Source: Panacibacter microcysteis
GTDB taxonomy: Bacteria; Bacteroidota; Bacteroidia; Chitinophagales; Chitinophagaceae
DNA: 64,000 nucleotides
Direction of reading: 5' to 3'
Assembly: GCF_015831355.1 (NCBI RefSeq)
Contig: NZ_JADWYR010000002.1
Span: 124,001 to 188,000 of the forward strand
Both the position numbers and the translations under genes were made by a program. The notes under the pieces are model-generated. The model was not told where the DNA came from, did not search any database, and saw only the letters and a program-made list of their open reading frames with translations. Positions within the stretch are counted from its first letter, which is position 1, and each line of letters begins with the position of its first letter. Shown one piece after another: positions 56,611-64,000 of this stretch.

Positions 56611-58347
56611 CTATTTCAATCTAATCTCTGCCACACTACAGCCCTGTGGCACCATTGGAAATACATTGTTTTCTTTACCTACCATTACTTCAAGCAGGTA
56701 AGACCCATCATGGTCGAGCATTTCTTTGAGCGCTGTTTTTAGATTGGCCCTGTCATTCACAGATCTTCCGGCTATACCGTAGCCTTTAGCAATGGTTACA
56801 AAATCAGGGCTTTGAATATCTACAAATGAATACCTTCTTGAGTGAAACAACTCCTGCCACTGGCGCACCATGCCCAGGAAATTATTGTTGAGTATAAGAA
56901 TTTTTACAGCGGCGCCAAACTGCATAATGGTACCCATTTCCTGCAGCGTCATCTGGAATCCGCCGTCTCCGATGATAGCCACAACTGTTCTGTGGGGCGC
57001 ACCGTATTTTGCCCCTATAGCTGCGGGCAATGCAAAACCCATGGTGCCAAGACCACCCGATGTAACATTACTTTTGCTTTGTACAAACTTTGCATAGCGG
57101 CACGCGATCATCTGGTGCTGACCAACATCTGTTACAATAACTGCGTCTCCTTTTGTTAGTTCGTTTAGCGCATCGAGCACTTCTGCCATGCTCATATCAT
57201 CAGATGCAGGGTGCATTTCCTGCGTAATCACAAGATCGTGCTCTTCCTGCATCATATCATTAAAACGCTGTACCCATTGCGTATGCGATTTCTTTTCTAT
57301 TAATGCTGTAAGCATGGGCAGGGTTTCCTTACAATCGCCCCATACCGGCACAGCGGTTTTTACATTCTTATCAATTTCCGCAGGGTCAATATCCAGGTGA
57401 ATGATCTTTGCCTGTTTGGCGTATTTATCTAAACGGCCGGTAACACGATCATCGAAGCGCATACCTACAGCAATCAGTACATCGCAATCATTGGTTAATA
57501 CATTTGGCCCGTAATTACCGTGCATACCTAACATACCAACATTTAGCGGGTGATCAGTTTCCAATGCGCTCAGGCCGAGTATGGTCCATGCTGCAGGTAA
57601 ACCACCTTTTTCAATGAAAGCTTTAAATTCTTTTTCGGCACGGCCAAGAATAACACCCTGGCCGAATATTACGAACGGCTTTGCTGCTTCGTTAATAAGT
57701 TTTGCAGCTTCTTCCACGTATTCTTTGCGGATGATTGGTGCAGGCCGGTAACTGCGAATATGATCGCACTTTTCGTAGCCCTTGTAATCAAACTTTTGTA
57801 TTTGTGCATTTTTTGTAATATCAATCAGTACCGGGCCTGGTCTGCCACTTCTTGCTATATAAAATGCTTTGGCCAAAGCTGCAGGTATTTCAGTGGCATC
57901 TGTAACCTGGTAGTTCCATTTTGTTACCGGTGTTGTAATGTTGATTACATCTGTTTCCTGGAACGCGTCTGTACCCAGCAAATGGGCAAATACCTGGCCT
58001 GTTATGCACACAACCGGTGTGCTGTCTATTTGTGCATCTGCAAGACCGGTAACAAGGTTGGTTGCGCCCGGGCCACTTGTAGCAAACACCACACCCACAT
58101 CGCCGCTTGTCCTGGCATAGCCCTGTGCTGCATGTATACCGCCTTGTTCATGGCGCACCAGGATGTGTTTAAGTTTGTCTTCGTAATCAAACAGGGCGTC
58201 ATATATGGGCATGATAGCGCCACCGGGATAACCGAATATGGTGGTTACGCCTTCGGCTATCAATGCTTTCAACACAGCCTCGCTGCCACTTATATTTTCT
58301 GTTGTACTGGTAGTAATTTTTTCTTTTGTTAATTCAAGTGTTTCCAT
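56611..58347 (-). CDS. ilvB: Acetolactate synthase large subunit
   Basis: The 578-aa TPP enzyme: FGYPGGAIMPIYDALF, the catalytic Glu in ILVRHEQGGIHAAQGYAR, central FAD-binding-type domain (GMRFDDRVTG), and the TPP motif GDGGFQMTLQEMGTIMQFG. Makes acetolactate or acetohydroxybutyrate, the shared first step. The Met at 58347 (METLELTKE) is chosen, since the extension to 58407 is unlike the family and precedes it by only a few residues. Confidence 0.95.
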   Translation of the reverse strand: METLELTKEKITTSTTENISGSEAVLKALIAEGVTTIFGYPGGAIMPIYDALFDYEDKLKHILVRHEQGGIHAAQGYARTSGDVGVVFATSGPGATNLVTGLADAQIDSTPVVCITGQVFAHLLGTDAFQETDVINITTPVTKWNYQVTDATEIPAALAKAFYIARSGRPGPVLIDITKNAQIQKFDYKGYEKCDHIRSYRPAPIIRKEYVEEAAKLINEAAKPFVIFGQGVILGRAEKEFKAFIEKGGLPAAWTILGLSALETDHPLNVGMLGMHGNYGPNVLTNDCDVLIAVGMRFDDRVTGRLDKYAKQAKIIHLDIDPAEIDKNVKTAVPVWGDCKETLPMLTALIEKKSHTQWVQRFNDMMQEEHDLVITQEMHPASDDMSMAEVLDALNELTKGDAVIVTDVGQHQMIACRYAKFVQSKSNVTSGGLGTMGFALPAAIGAKYGAPHRTVVAIIGDGGFQMTLQEMGTIMQFGAAVKILILNNNFLGMVRQWQELFHSRRYSFVDIQSPDFVTIAKGYGIAGRSVNDRANLKTALKEMLDHDGSYLLEVMVGKENNVFPMVPQGCSVAEIRLK

Positions 58348-58422
58348 AACACATTTTTTATTTTTTATAAAGCCCGCAAATGCAGCGCTTTTATTTTTTA
58401 TCAGCATTGTGTAACCTGCTTC

Positions 58423-58908
58423 TTACCGGTAGTAGCCCAACAGATCAGTTGAGCTGATTTCGTTAAAACCTACCTGCCGCAACATTGTCACCAATTGCCC
58501 GCGGTGATATGTTGCGTGGTTGACGACGTGTGCAAATAGCTGGTAATAAGGCATAGAATAAGGAACGCCATTTAATCTTTTAAAATCAAGGTTTGTGTTG
58601 AGTGCCTGCTCATCAAAATCATCGATAAAAGATTTCAATTGCGCTGATGTTTCTTTCCAAAGGGTGATGTGTTCTTCCCTGCTGCCTTTGTAAGTTGCCT
58701 GCAGCCACTCAACCGTTTCGTTCCTGAAACGCTGCAGCCATGCTTTTTCAGCGCTGAGGATATGCAAAACAGTTTCCTGTATGCTGTTAAAGCTGCTGGT
58801 AACATGCCGGTTCCACTGTTCATCGCTAATCTGCCCGAGCCAGCCGCAGGCAATATTGTTTGCCCACAGGTTAAATGCTGCCAGTTCTTTAAAATACTGC
58901 TTGGTCAT
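58423..58908 (-). CDS. DinB-family protein
   Basis: The 161-aa four-helix-bundle protein has the three metal-ligand His of DinB/YfiT proteins (first in VLHILSAEKAWLQRF, then FAHVVNHATYHRGQLV). Such proteins are metal-binding, some acting as thiol transferases. It sits between ilvB and ilvD and is probably an insertion into the operon rather than a pathway enzyme. Confidence 0.85.
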   Translation of the reverse strand: MTKQYFKELAAFNLWANNIACGWLGQISDEQWNRHVTSSFNSIQETVLHILSAEKAWLQRFRNETVEWLQATYKGSREEHITLWKETSAQLKSFIDDFDEQALNTNLDFKRLNGVPYSMPYYQLFAHVVNHATYHRGQLVTMLRQVGFNEISSTDLLGYYR

Positions 58909-58911
58909 ACA

Positions 58912-59379
58912 TTATTTTTTAAATCCTATTCGGTCTCTTTCTTCTCCCCTGCGTGCTGCTGCTTTTTCATCAAGCAGGTTTTCCATCGCATCATAGATCT
59001 GGTTGAGCTGAACATCATGCTTACCCAGTCTTTCTTTTTTTTGCTGTAATTGCTCTTTTATATTATTCTGCCTGAGCAATATCTTCCTGATCTCTGCAAA
59101 AGCACGCATGATGGCTATGTTCATGCTTATGGCTTTGTCACTGTTTAAATATGCCGCTCAGCATGGCAACGCCCTGTTCTGTAAATGCATAAGGCGCTGC
59201 GCTTGTATTGCTTCTGCTCTGTAATGCGGTCACAATTTGTGACTGCATTACGTGATTGTTACCAGTTTTTTTTCTACTGCGGTAACAAATTGTGACTGCA
59301 GGTTTTGCCATTCAATCCAGCATTACTCTTTCTCCACGTATTTCATATATCCTGTTTGTATGCTTTGTATTACCTGCAT
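58912..59379 (-). pseudogene. Degraded ORF6N-domain gene
   Basis: The fragment, read on the minus strand, matches an ORF6N-domain protein in pieces. MQVIQSIQ starts at 59379, then after a one-base shift NRIYEIRGERVMLD, then after a stop and a large in-frame loss IEWQNLQSQFVTAVEKK, then LQSQIVTAL...PYAFTEQGVAMLSGI, another shift at a TTTAAAC run, and finally LNSDKAISMNIAIMRAF running to a normal C-terminal coiled coil (DRIGFKK). At least two frameshifts, an internal stop and a missing central part make it inactive. ORF6N proteins are phage-type DNA-binding or antirepressor proteins. It shares the space between dinB and ilvD. Confidence 0.85.
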
Positions 59380-59449
59380 CGGGTTTAGGGTTTATGATAC
59401 ATTGATATCTTTGCTCCGATCTTCGCGTTTGCCCAATATTGCTTCAACC

Positions 59450-59502
59450 GTACAAGAGTGCGACGCAACGATGCTTAATACTTATACTGCTGCCGGGCAC
59501 CA
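59450..59502 (+). repeat. 53-bp dispersed element, type A, forward
   Basis: A perfect core is at 59450-59469; the tail GCTGCCGGGCACC ends 14 nt from the ilvD stop. With 61223-61275 it brackets ilvD. Confidence 0.92.
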
Positions 59503-59515
59503 AAAAATTTTCGTG

Positions 59516-61204
59516 TTAATCTTCATCTGTAACACAACCTTCAGCAGCACTTTTTACACACTTTGCATATTTATACAAAATTCCGTTTGTTGCTTTTGGC
59601 GCAGGTTTAACCCATTCGGCTTTACGTTGTGCAATCACATCATCGGCTACCTTTAGCGTAAGGGTGTTTTTTGTTGCATCGATCTCTATAATATCTTCGT
59701 CCTGCACAAGACCTATAAGACCACCTTCTACCGCCTCAGGCGTTATATGGCCCACCACAAAACCGTGTGTGCCGCCGCTGAACCTGCCATCTGTAATCAA
59801 TGCCACGGACTTGCCCAGGCCTGCGCCAATGATGGCGCCTGTTGGTTTCAACATTTCAGGCATGCCTGGCGCTCCCTTGGGGCCAATATTTTTTATTACC
59901 ACCACATCGCCCGCATGCACACGGCCGGAAGCAAGGCCTTTGATGAGATCATGCTCGCCATCGAACACACGGGCCGTGCCTTCGAAACGTTCGCCTTCCT
60001 TACCGCTGATCTTTGCAACACTGCCACCTTCTGCAAGATTGCCATATAAAATCTGCAGATGTCCTGTGGCTTTGATTGGTTTTTCGAGCGGCATAATAAT
60101 ATCCTGCTTTTCAAAATCCAGGTCTGGCGCACCGGCAAGATTTTCTGCCACTGTTTTGCCGGTTACCGTTAAGCAATCTCCATGCAGTAAGCCCTTACCC
60201 AGCAAATATTTCATCACTGCGGGAACGCCGCCATATTTATGAAGGTCCTGCATCATGTATTTACCGCTGGGCTTGAAATCTGCCAGTACCGGCGTCTTAT
60301 CACTGATCACCTGGAAGTCATCCTGCGTTAAAGGTACGCCAACACTTTTTGCAATGGCAATCATATGTAACACCGCGTTGGTGCTACCACCCAGTACCAT
60401 AATGACAGTAATAGCATTTTCAAATGCTTTGCGTGTCATAATATCTTTTGGCTTGATATCTTTTTCGAGCAACACTTTAATTGCATCACCAATTGCTGCA
60501 CATTCTTTTTGTTTTTCATCGCTGAGGGCGGGGTTGGAAGAAGAGTATGGTAAACTCATACCCATTGCTTCTATAGCACTGGCCATTGTGTTGGCCGTGT
60601 ACATGCCACCGCATGCACCGGCACCGGGACACGCATGTTGCACAATGCCTTTGAAGTCTGCCTCTGTAAGGTTACCGGCAATTTTTTGACCTAATGCTTC
60701 AAATGCAGAAACGATATTGAGATCATCCTGGCCTTTATAGTGGCCTGGCGCAATAGTACCGCCGTAAAGCATGATAGACGGGCGGTTAAGCCTGCCCATT
60801 GCCATAATAGTACCGGGCATGTTTTTATCGCAGCCGGGTATACCGATAATAGCATCATAATATTGTGCGCCGGCATTTGTTTCAATGCTGTCAGCAATTA
60901 CATCGCGGCTTACAAGGCTGTAACGCATGCCATCTGTACCCATGCTGATGCCATCACTTACACCAATGGTATGAAAGCGCAGACCAAGCAAACCATTTAC
61001 ATTATTTACACTTGCCCGAACCGCCGTTGCAAGATCGTTCAGGTGCATATTACAGGGGTTGCCATCCCAGCCCATACTTGCAATACCTACCTGTGCTTTT
61101 GCAAAATCTTCTTCTGTAAAACCAATAGCGTAGTACATGGCCTGGGCGCCAGGCTGTGTAGGGTCCTGTGTTAATGTCTTCGAATATTTATTCAGTTCAG
61201 CCAT
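59516..61204 (-). CDS. ilvD: Dihydroxy-acid dehydratase
   Basis: The 562-aa product has the Fe-S cluster Cys in [12 protein letters not shown]-like [19 protein letters not shown] and [17 protein letters not shown], and conserved [15 protein letters not shown]. It dehydrates the dihydroxy acids to 2-keto acids. The C-terminus carries the extra Cys/Asp tail common in Bacteroidota. Confidence 0.96.
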   Translation of the reverse strand: MAELNKYSKTLTQDPTQPGAQAMYYAIGFTEEDFAKAQVGIASMGWDGNPCNMHLNDLATAVRASVNNVNGLLGLRFHTIGVSDGISMGTDGMRYSLVSRDVIADSIETNAGAQYYDAIIGIPGCDKNMPGTIMAMGRLNRPSIMLYGGTIAPGHYKGQDDLNIVSAFEALGQKIAGNLTEADFKGIVQHACPGAGACGGMYTANTMASAIEAMGMSLPYSSSNPALSDEKQKECAAIGDAIKVLLEKDIKPKDIMTRKAFENAITVIMVLGGSTNAVLHMIAIAKSVGVPLTQDDFQVISDKTPVLADFKPSGKYMMQDLHKYGGVPAVMKYLLGKGLLHGDCLTVTGKTVAENLAGAPDLDFEKQDIIMPLEKPIKATGHLQILYGNLAEGGSVAKISGKEGERFEGTARVFDGEHDLIKGLASGRVHAGDVVVIKNIGPKGAPGMPEMLKPTGAIIGAGLGKSVALITDGRFSGGTHGFVVGHITPEAVEGGLIGLVQDEDIIEIDATKNTLTLKVADDVIAQRKAEWVKPAPKATNGILYKYAKCVKSAAEGCVTDED

Positions 61205-61222
61205 TTGTATGATATATATTTT

Positions 61223-61275
61223 TGGTAATCTACTGTATAACTTTATGCAGCTTTTGTTGTGTCACTCACTTGTAC
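61223..61275 (-). repeat. 53-bp dispersed element, type B, reverse
   Basis: An exact type B core is at 61256-61275; the tail is decayed (GGTAATCTAC). It is 19 nt upstream of the ilvD start. Confidence 0.88.
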
Positions 61276-61292
61276 TGCAGTGCTTTTTTCAG

Positions 61293-62186
61293 CTATGCCT
61301 CTACTACAATGTCTGCTTCAGTAACTCTGGCCGAATAAGCCTGCTGAATTTTTCGGCTCACTGTTTCTTTCCAGTTTTTTTTGAATGGGATATCATCAAA
61401 ACTTTCCCAGCCAATAACTTCGGCAGCTGTGCCGCAAAAGAATGCGGCATCTGCATCTTTTACCTCTGCCAGTGTTATTTGTTTTTCTTCGGCTTCAATG
61501 CCAAGTTCATGGCATAATTCTAAAACGGTAGCCCTGGTAATGCCCGGAAGTATATTGCCCGTAGCAGGTGTAAACAGCTTGCCATCTTTTTCATAAAACA
61601 TGTTTGCACCAACACCTTCGGCAACATAGCCATTCATATCTGTCAGCAGCGCTTCATCGTAACCGTTTGCTTTTGCTTCCTGGCTTGCCAGTATAGAGTT
61701 TACATAATGACCGCTTGCTTTGGCAGTAATTTTAAAAGCTTTTGGATTGGGCCTTTGAAAAGAAGAGGTCATAATGCGCAACAGCTTTTCACCGAAGAAA
61801 GGTGCCATTTCCCAAACTTCTATTACAATATAAGAGACATCATTTTTTACGAAGCTCATATTTACCGGTGCGTATACAACAGGTCTTATATAGGCATTGT
61901 CAAGATTATTACGTTGTAACACTTCATAAGTTGCATTGATAAGTGTTTCATTGCTCCAGGTGTAAGGCATGTTTATAGCCCGGGCTGAGTTTCTCAGTCG
62001 GTCGAAATGTTCTTCAGCCTTGAATATTTTGGTTTCACCACCTGTCGTTTTATAGGAGCGTATACCTTCAAAAACGGCGTAGCCATAATGCAAAGACTGG
62101 CTGTAAAAATCCATTTTGGCTTCAGATGCCTTTACAAACTCCCCGTTTAACCAGAGTATGGTTTCATTGTTGTAGTATGCTGCCAT
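61293..62186 (-). CDS. ilvE: Branched-chain amino acid aminotransferase
   Basis: The 297-aa fold-type IV PLP enzyme: SLHYGYAVFEGIRSY, the Lys-region FKITAKASGHYVNSILASQEA, GVGANMF and PGITRATVLELC. It performs the final transamination to Val, Leu and Ile. First structural gene behind the attenuator. Confidence 0.93.
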   Translation of the reverse strand: MAAYYNNETILWLNGEFVKASEAKMDFYSQSLHYGYAVFEGIRSYKTTGGETKIFKAEEHFDRLRNSARAINMPYTWSNETLINATYEVLQRNNLDNAYIRPVVYAPVNMSFVKNDVSYIVIEVWEMAPFFGEKLLRIMTSSFQRPNPKAFKITAKASGHYVNSILASQEAKANGYDEALLTDMNGYVAEGVGANMFYEKDGKLFTPATGNILPGITRATVLELCHELGIEAEEKQITLAEVKDADAAFFCGTAAEVIGWESFDDIPFKKNWKETVSRKIQQAYSARVTEADIVVEA

Positions 62187-62307
62187 AATTTTATTTTTTC
62201 TTTGTTGATAATGTGTAAAAAATCGTCACTGGATTTTGTGTTGTTCAACAGCCTTACTCCATGAGATGCGTTGCCCGCATCGTTTAGTTCCAACCCAACA
62301 TTATAAC

Positions 62308-62333
62308 AAAAAACCCGCCTCTCGGAGGCGGGT
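62308..62333 (-). terminator. Attenuator terminator of the ilv operon
   Basis: A perfect 9-bp stem ACCCGCCTC (62313-62321) and GAGGCGGGT (62325-62333) with a 3-nt loop, followed on the minus strand by six T. It lies 122 nt before the ilvE start and 21 nt after the leader peptide stop. A competing pair: GAGGTGG inside the leader's NRGG codons (around 62368-62374) can pair with CCGCCTC of the terminator arm. Confidence 0.88.
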
Positions 62334-62354
62334 CTATGAAAAGCTGTTATTGTT

Positions 62355-62453
62355 TTACATGCAGGAACCACCTCTGTTGAAAGCAGGAATAACGACAACG
62401 ACTACCAGAAGCAGTGCCACAATGTTGCTGATATAATTATTGCTTTTGAACAT
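62355..62453 (-). CDS. ilv leader peptide
   Basis: A 32-codon frame reads MFKSNNYISN, then IVALLLVVVVVIP, then AFNRGGSCM and TAA. Eleven of fifteen central residues (including I8) are Ile, Leu or Val, the amino acids made by the downstream pathway, as in E. coli ilv leaders. Ribosome stalling at these codons when charged tRNA is scarce would leave the following GAGGTGG free to block the terminator; translation to the stop would cover it. This is direct from the sequence plus the known attenuation model; it is not experimentally shown here. Confidence 0.9.
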   Translation of the reverse strand: MFKSNNYISNIVALLLVVVVVIPAFNRGGSCM

Positions 62454-62473
62454 CAAAAAAAAAGTGATTGATG

Positions 62474-62504
62474 CGAATATACACCCACCATTATTACAAA
62501 CAAA
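62474..62504 (-). promoter_or_regulatory. Candidate ilv promoter
   Basis: TTTG (62501-62504) and TATATTCG (62474-62481) are spaced 19 nt, a one-mismatch fit to the Bacteroidota promoter. Transcription would begin a few bases before the leader ATG at 62453. Confidence 0.6.
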
Positions 62505-62539
62505 GAACTATTTCAAACTGTAAACTTTTATGTTACAGT

Positions 62540-63655
62540 TTATATGATCGTTGACTTTCTCAACTCAATATTGTTAAGGTTTACTTCGCCGGTTATTTTG
62601 TTGGTTATAAAATCTGCAACAAGGTCGCCGATTGTAGAAGTAAAATAGAAATTGATCGGATCAATGTCTTTTGTTACGAAACGGTTTTGCAATGTCCATT
62701 GTACGGCTTGCCTTACCACAGCAGCTTCTTCGTGCATTTGCATATATTCCAACATCATTGCTGTTGAGAGTATTGAACCTAGCGGGTTCGCAATATCTTT
62801 CCCTGCGGCCTGCGGGTAAGAACCATGAATAGGCTCAAACATTGCTGTACCCGCACCAACAGATGCGGAAGGAGAAAGGCCAAGAGATCCTGTTAAAACG
62901 CTGGCCTCATCGCTTAAAATATCCCCAAACATATTTTCCGTCAAAATCACATCAAACTGTTGGGGATTGAGAATGATTTGCATGGCAGCATTATCAACGA
63001 ACATGTAGTCAACTGATACATTCGGGTATTGTAACGCAACCTGTTTAACAACCTTTCTCCATAGCCTGGATGTTTCAAGAACATTTGCTTTATCAACCAG
63101 TGTAACTTTATGTTTGCGGTTGCCTGCAAATTCAAAGGCCAGCTTTGCAATGCGTACAATTTCATCTGTTGAGTAAATGCACTCGTCGAGCGCTATATTT
63201 TCATCTGCACTCAATTCTTTTTTGCCAAAGTAAATGCCGCCTGTCAGTTCCCTGAATATGATGAAATCTATGTTTTCGAGATGTTTCGGTTTTAAAGGGG
63301 AAAGATGTTGTAAAGAACTGTAGGTCGTTATCGGCCTGATATTGGCATAAAGCTGCAATACTTTGCGCAGCTTCAGTAAGCCCTGCTCGGGCCGTACCCG
63401 GGCGGAGGGGTCATTGTCATATTTCGGATGACCGATTGCTCCAAATAAAACAGCGTCACTGTTCAGGCAGGCAGCAATGGTCGCATCAGGCAGTGGTTCT
63501 CCTGTTTTGTCAATTGCATCTGCTCCCATTAAGCAATAGTGGTAATTGAATTCATGGTCGTAACGGTCTGCAATTGCGTTAAGCACTTTTACAGACTGTG
63601 CAGTAACTTCCGGACCTATACCGTCTCCGTTTATAACTGTAATGTTTTTTTTCAT
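62540..63655 (-). CDS. leuB: 3-isopropylmalate dehydrogenase
   Basis: The 371-aa enzyme (from MKKNITVINGDGIGPEV) has the cofactor-substrate motifs LTENMFGDILSDEASVLTGSLGLSPSASVG and EPIHGSYPQAAGKDIANP. It oxidises 3-isopropylmalate in leucine synthesis. It precedes the ilv attenuator but likely has its own promoter; other leu genes would lie past the right edge. I start at 63655, not the 63667 Met four codons earlier. Confidence 0.92.
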   Translation of the reverse strand: MKKNITVINGDGIGPEVTAQSVKVLNAIADRYDHEFNYHYCLMGADAIDKTGEPLPDATIAACLNSDAVLFGAIGHPKYDNDPSARVRPEQGLLKLRKVLQLYANIRPITTYSSLQHLSPLKPKHLENIDFIIFRELTGGIYFGKKELSADENIALDECIYSTDEIVRIAKLAFEFAGNRKHKVTLVDKANVLETSRLWRKVVKQVALQYPNVSVDYMFVDNAAMQIILNPQQFDVILTENMFGDILSDEASVLTGSLGLSPSASVGAGTAMFEPIHGSYPQAAGKDIANPLGSILSTAMMLEYMQMHEEAAVVRQAVQWTLQNRFVTKDIDPINFYFTSTIGDLVADFITNKITGEVNLNNIELRKSTII

Positions 63656-63695
63656 TGTGCGCTCCAATAACCCATACAGGGGTATTATGCAGCCG

Positions 63696-64000
63696 TTATG
63701 CTATAGCGGTTTGCCTGTTTAATGAATAGATAGTTTGCCTTCCTTCTTTTAACGCGATCACTTTGTTGATACATGCCGGAATTTCGTTCTCGTAATGGCT
63801 TATGTAGATCAGTGTTTTATTCAACTGCACACATAAGGTATCAATTAAATGAACGAAATGTTGTGTCTGATTTTCATCAAGGCCCTGGCATGGTTCATCT
63901 AAAAGAAGCAATGGCGGATCTTTTACTAAAGCCCTTAACAGCAAAGTCAATCGTTGCTCACTCGCTGAAATTGTTGAGAGAGGCTTTTGGGTCACATGAG
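63696..64000 (-). CDS. ABC transporter ATPase fragment (ModF-like), cut by the window edge
   Basis: Only the last ~100 residues are inside the window; the frame stays open to the edge, so the GTG at 63995 is not the start. It shows the ABC signature (LSTISASEQRL), Walker B LLLLDEPCQGLD and H-loop LIYISHYENEIP. The CQGLD form suggests the ModF/PhrA-like group linked to molybdate or repair, which is only a guess. It ends 40 nt before leuB. Confidence 0.75.
   Translation of the reverse strand, partial: HVTQKPLSTISASEQRLTLLLRALVKDPPLLLLDEPCQGLDENQTQHFVHLIDTLCVQLNKTLIYISHYENEIPACINKVIALKEGRQTIYSLNRQTAIA

Noticed and set aside
62147-62398. 83-codon frame on the minus strand
   Set aside because: It runs through the attenuator hairpin and the ilvE start in another frame; the leader peptide in the third frame explains the region.

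Overview
The window looks like a piece of a Bacteroidota chromosome, most likely from the Chitinophagaceae or a close relative. Signs are a type IX secretion C-terminal sorting domain, the short eukaryote/archaeal-like ProRS, the FadL-like outer-membrane protein, orphan RHS C-terminal cassettes, weak Shine-Dalgarno signals, and several upstream boxes fitting the Bacteroidota promoter pattern (TTTG, about 19 nt, TAnnTTTG). Taxonomy is inferred from gene content only.

Layout. 1-2.6 kb: two truncated RHS core/toxin-tip genes with a candidate immunity gene between them. 3.1-7.0 kb: a tight five-gene operon encoding an RsbR-RsbS-RsbT stressosome, a fused HATPase/PP2C phosphatase, and a histidine kinase in place of a sigma-factor partner switch. 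7.2-27.0 kb: a 14-gene exopolysaccharide locus on the minus strand (Wza, Wzc, Wzx, pyruvyl transferase, glycosyltransferases, two acyltransferases, Wzy-like polymerase, a large PA14/propeller protein, and the initiating sugar-phosphate transferase). 27.7 kb: tRNA-Ser(UGA). 28-35.6 kb: an ABC exporter and a 1786-aa secreted reprolysin-like metalloprotease with ten FN3 repeats. 36-38.7 kb: efp, accB and accC. 38.9-44.8 kb: small membrane or secreted proteins, a GNAT enzyme, a hydrolase and a CxxCH-bearing secreted protein. 44.9-46.7 kb: etfBA. 46.9-51.9 kb: a FadL-like protein, a lipoprotein, proS, and a CD225/DUF2752 pair. 52.1-53.9 kb: a LytS/LytTR two-component pair. 54.6-63.7 kb: the branched-chain amino acid locus ilvE-ilvD-(ORF6N pseudogene)-dinB-ilvB-ilvN-ilvC with leuB upstream.

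Two things stand out beyond the genes. First, a 53-bp dispersed element occurs 22 times, always outside the coding sequences as I call them. It has a 20-bp core (GTACAAGAGTGCGACGCAAC, or a variant with a compensatory change) and a GC-rich tail (CCGGGCTCC-like). Eight forward/reverse pairs bracket single genes or small gene groups with their tails facing inward. Second, upstream of ilvE an unannotated 32-codon leader peptide (Ile-Val-Ala-Leu3-Val5-Ile run) is followed by a strong terminator hairpin and a plausible competing antiterminator, which is a classic ribosome-mediated attenuator for the ilv operon.
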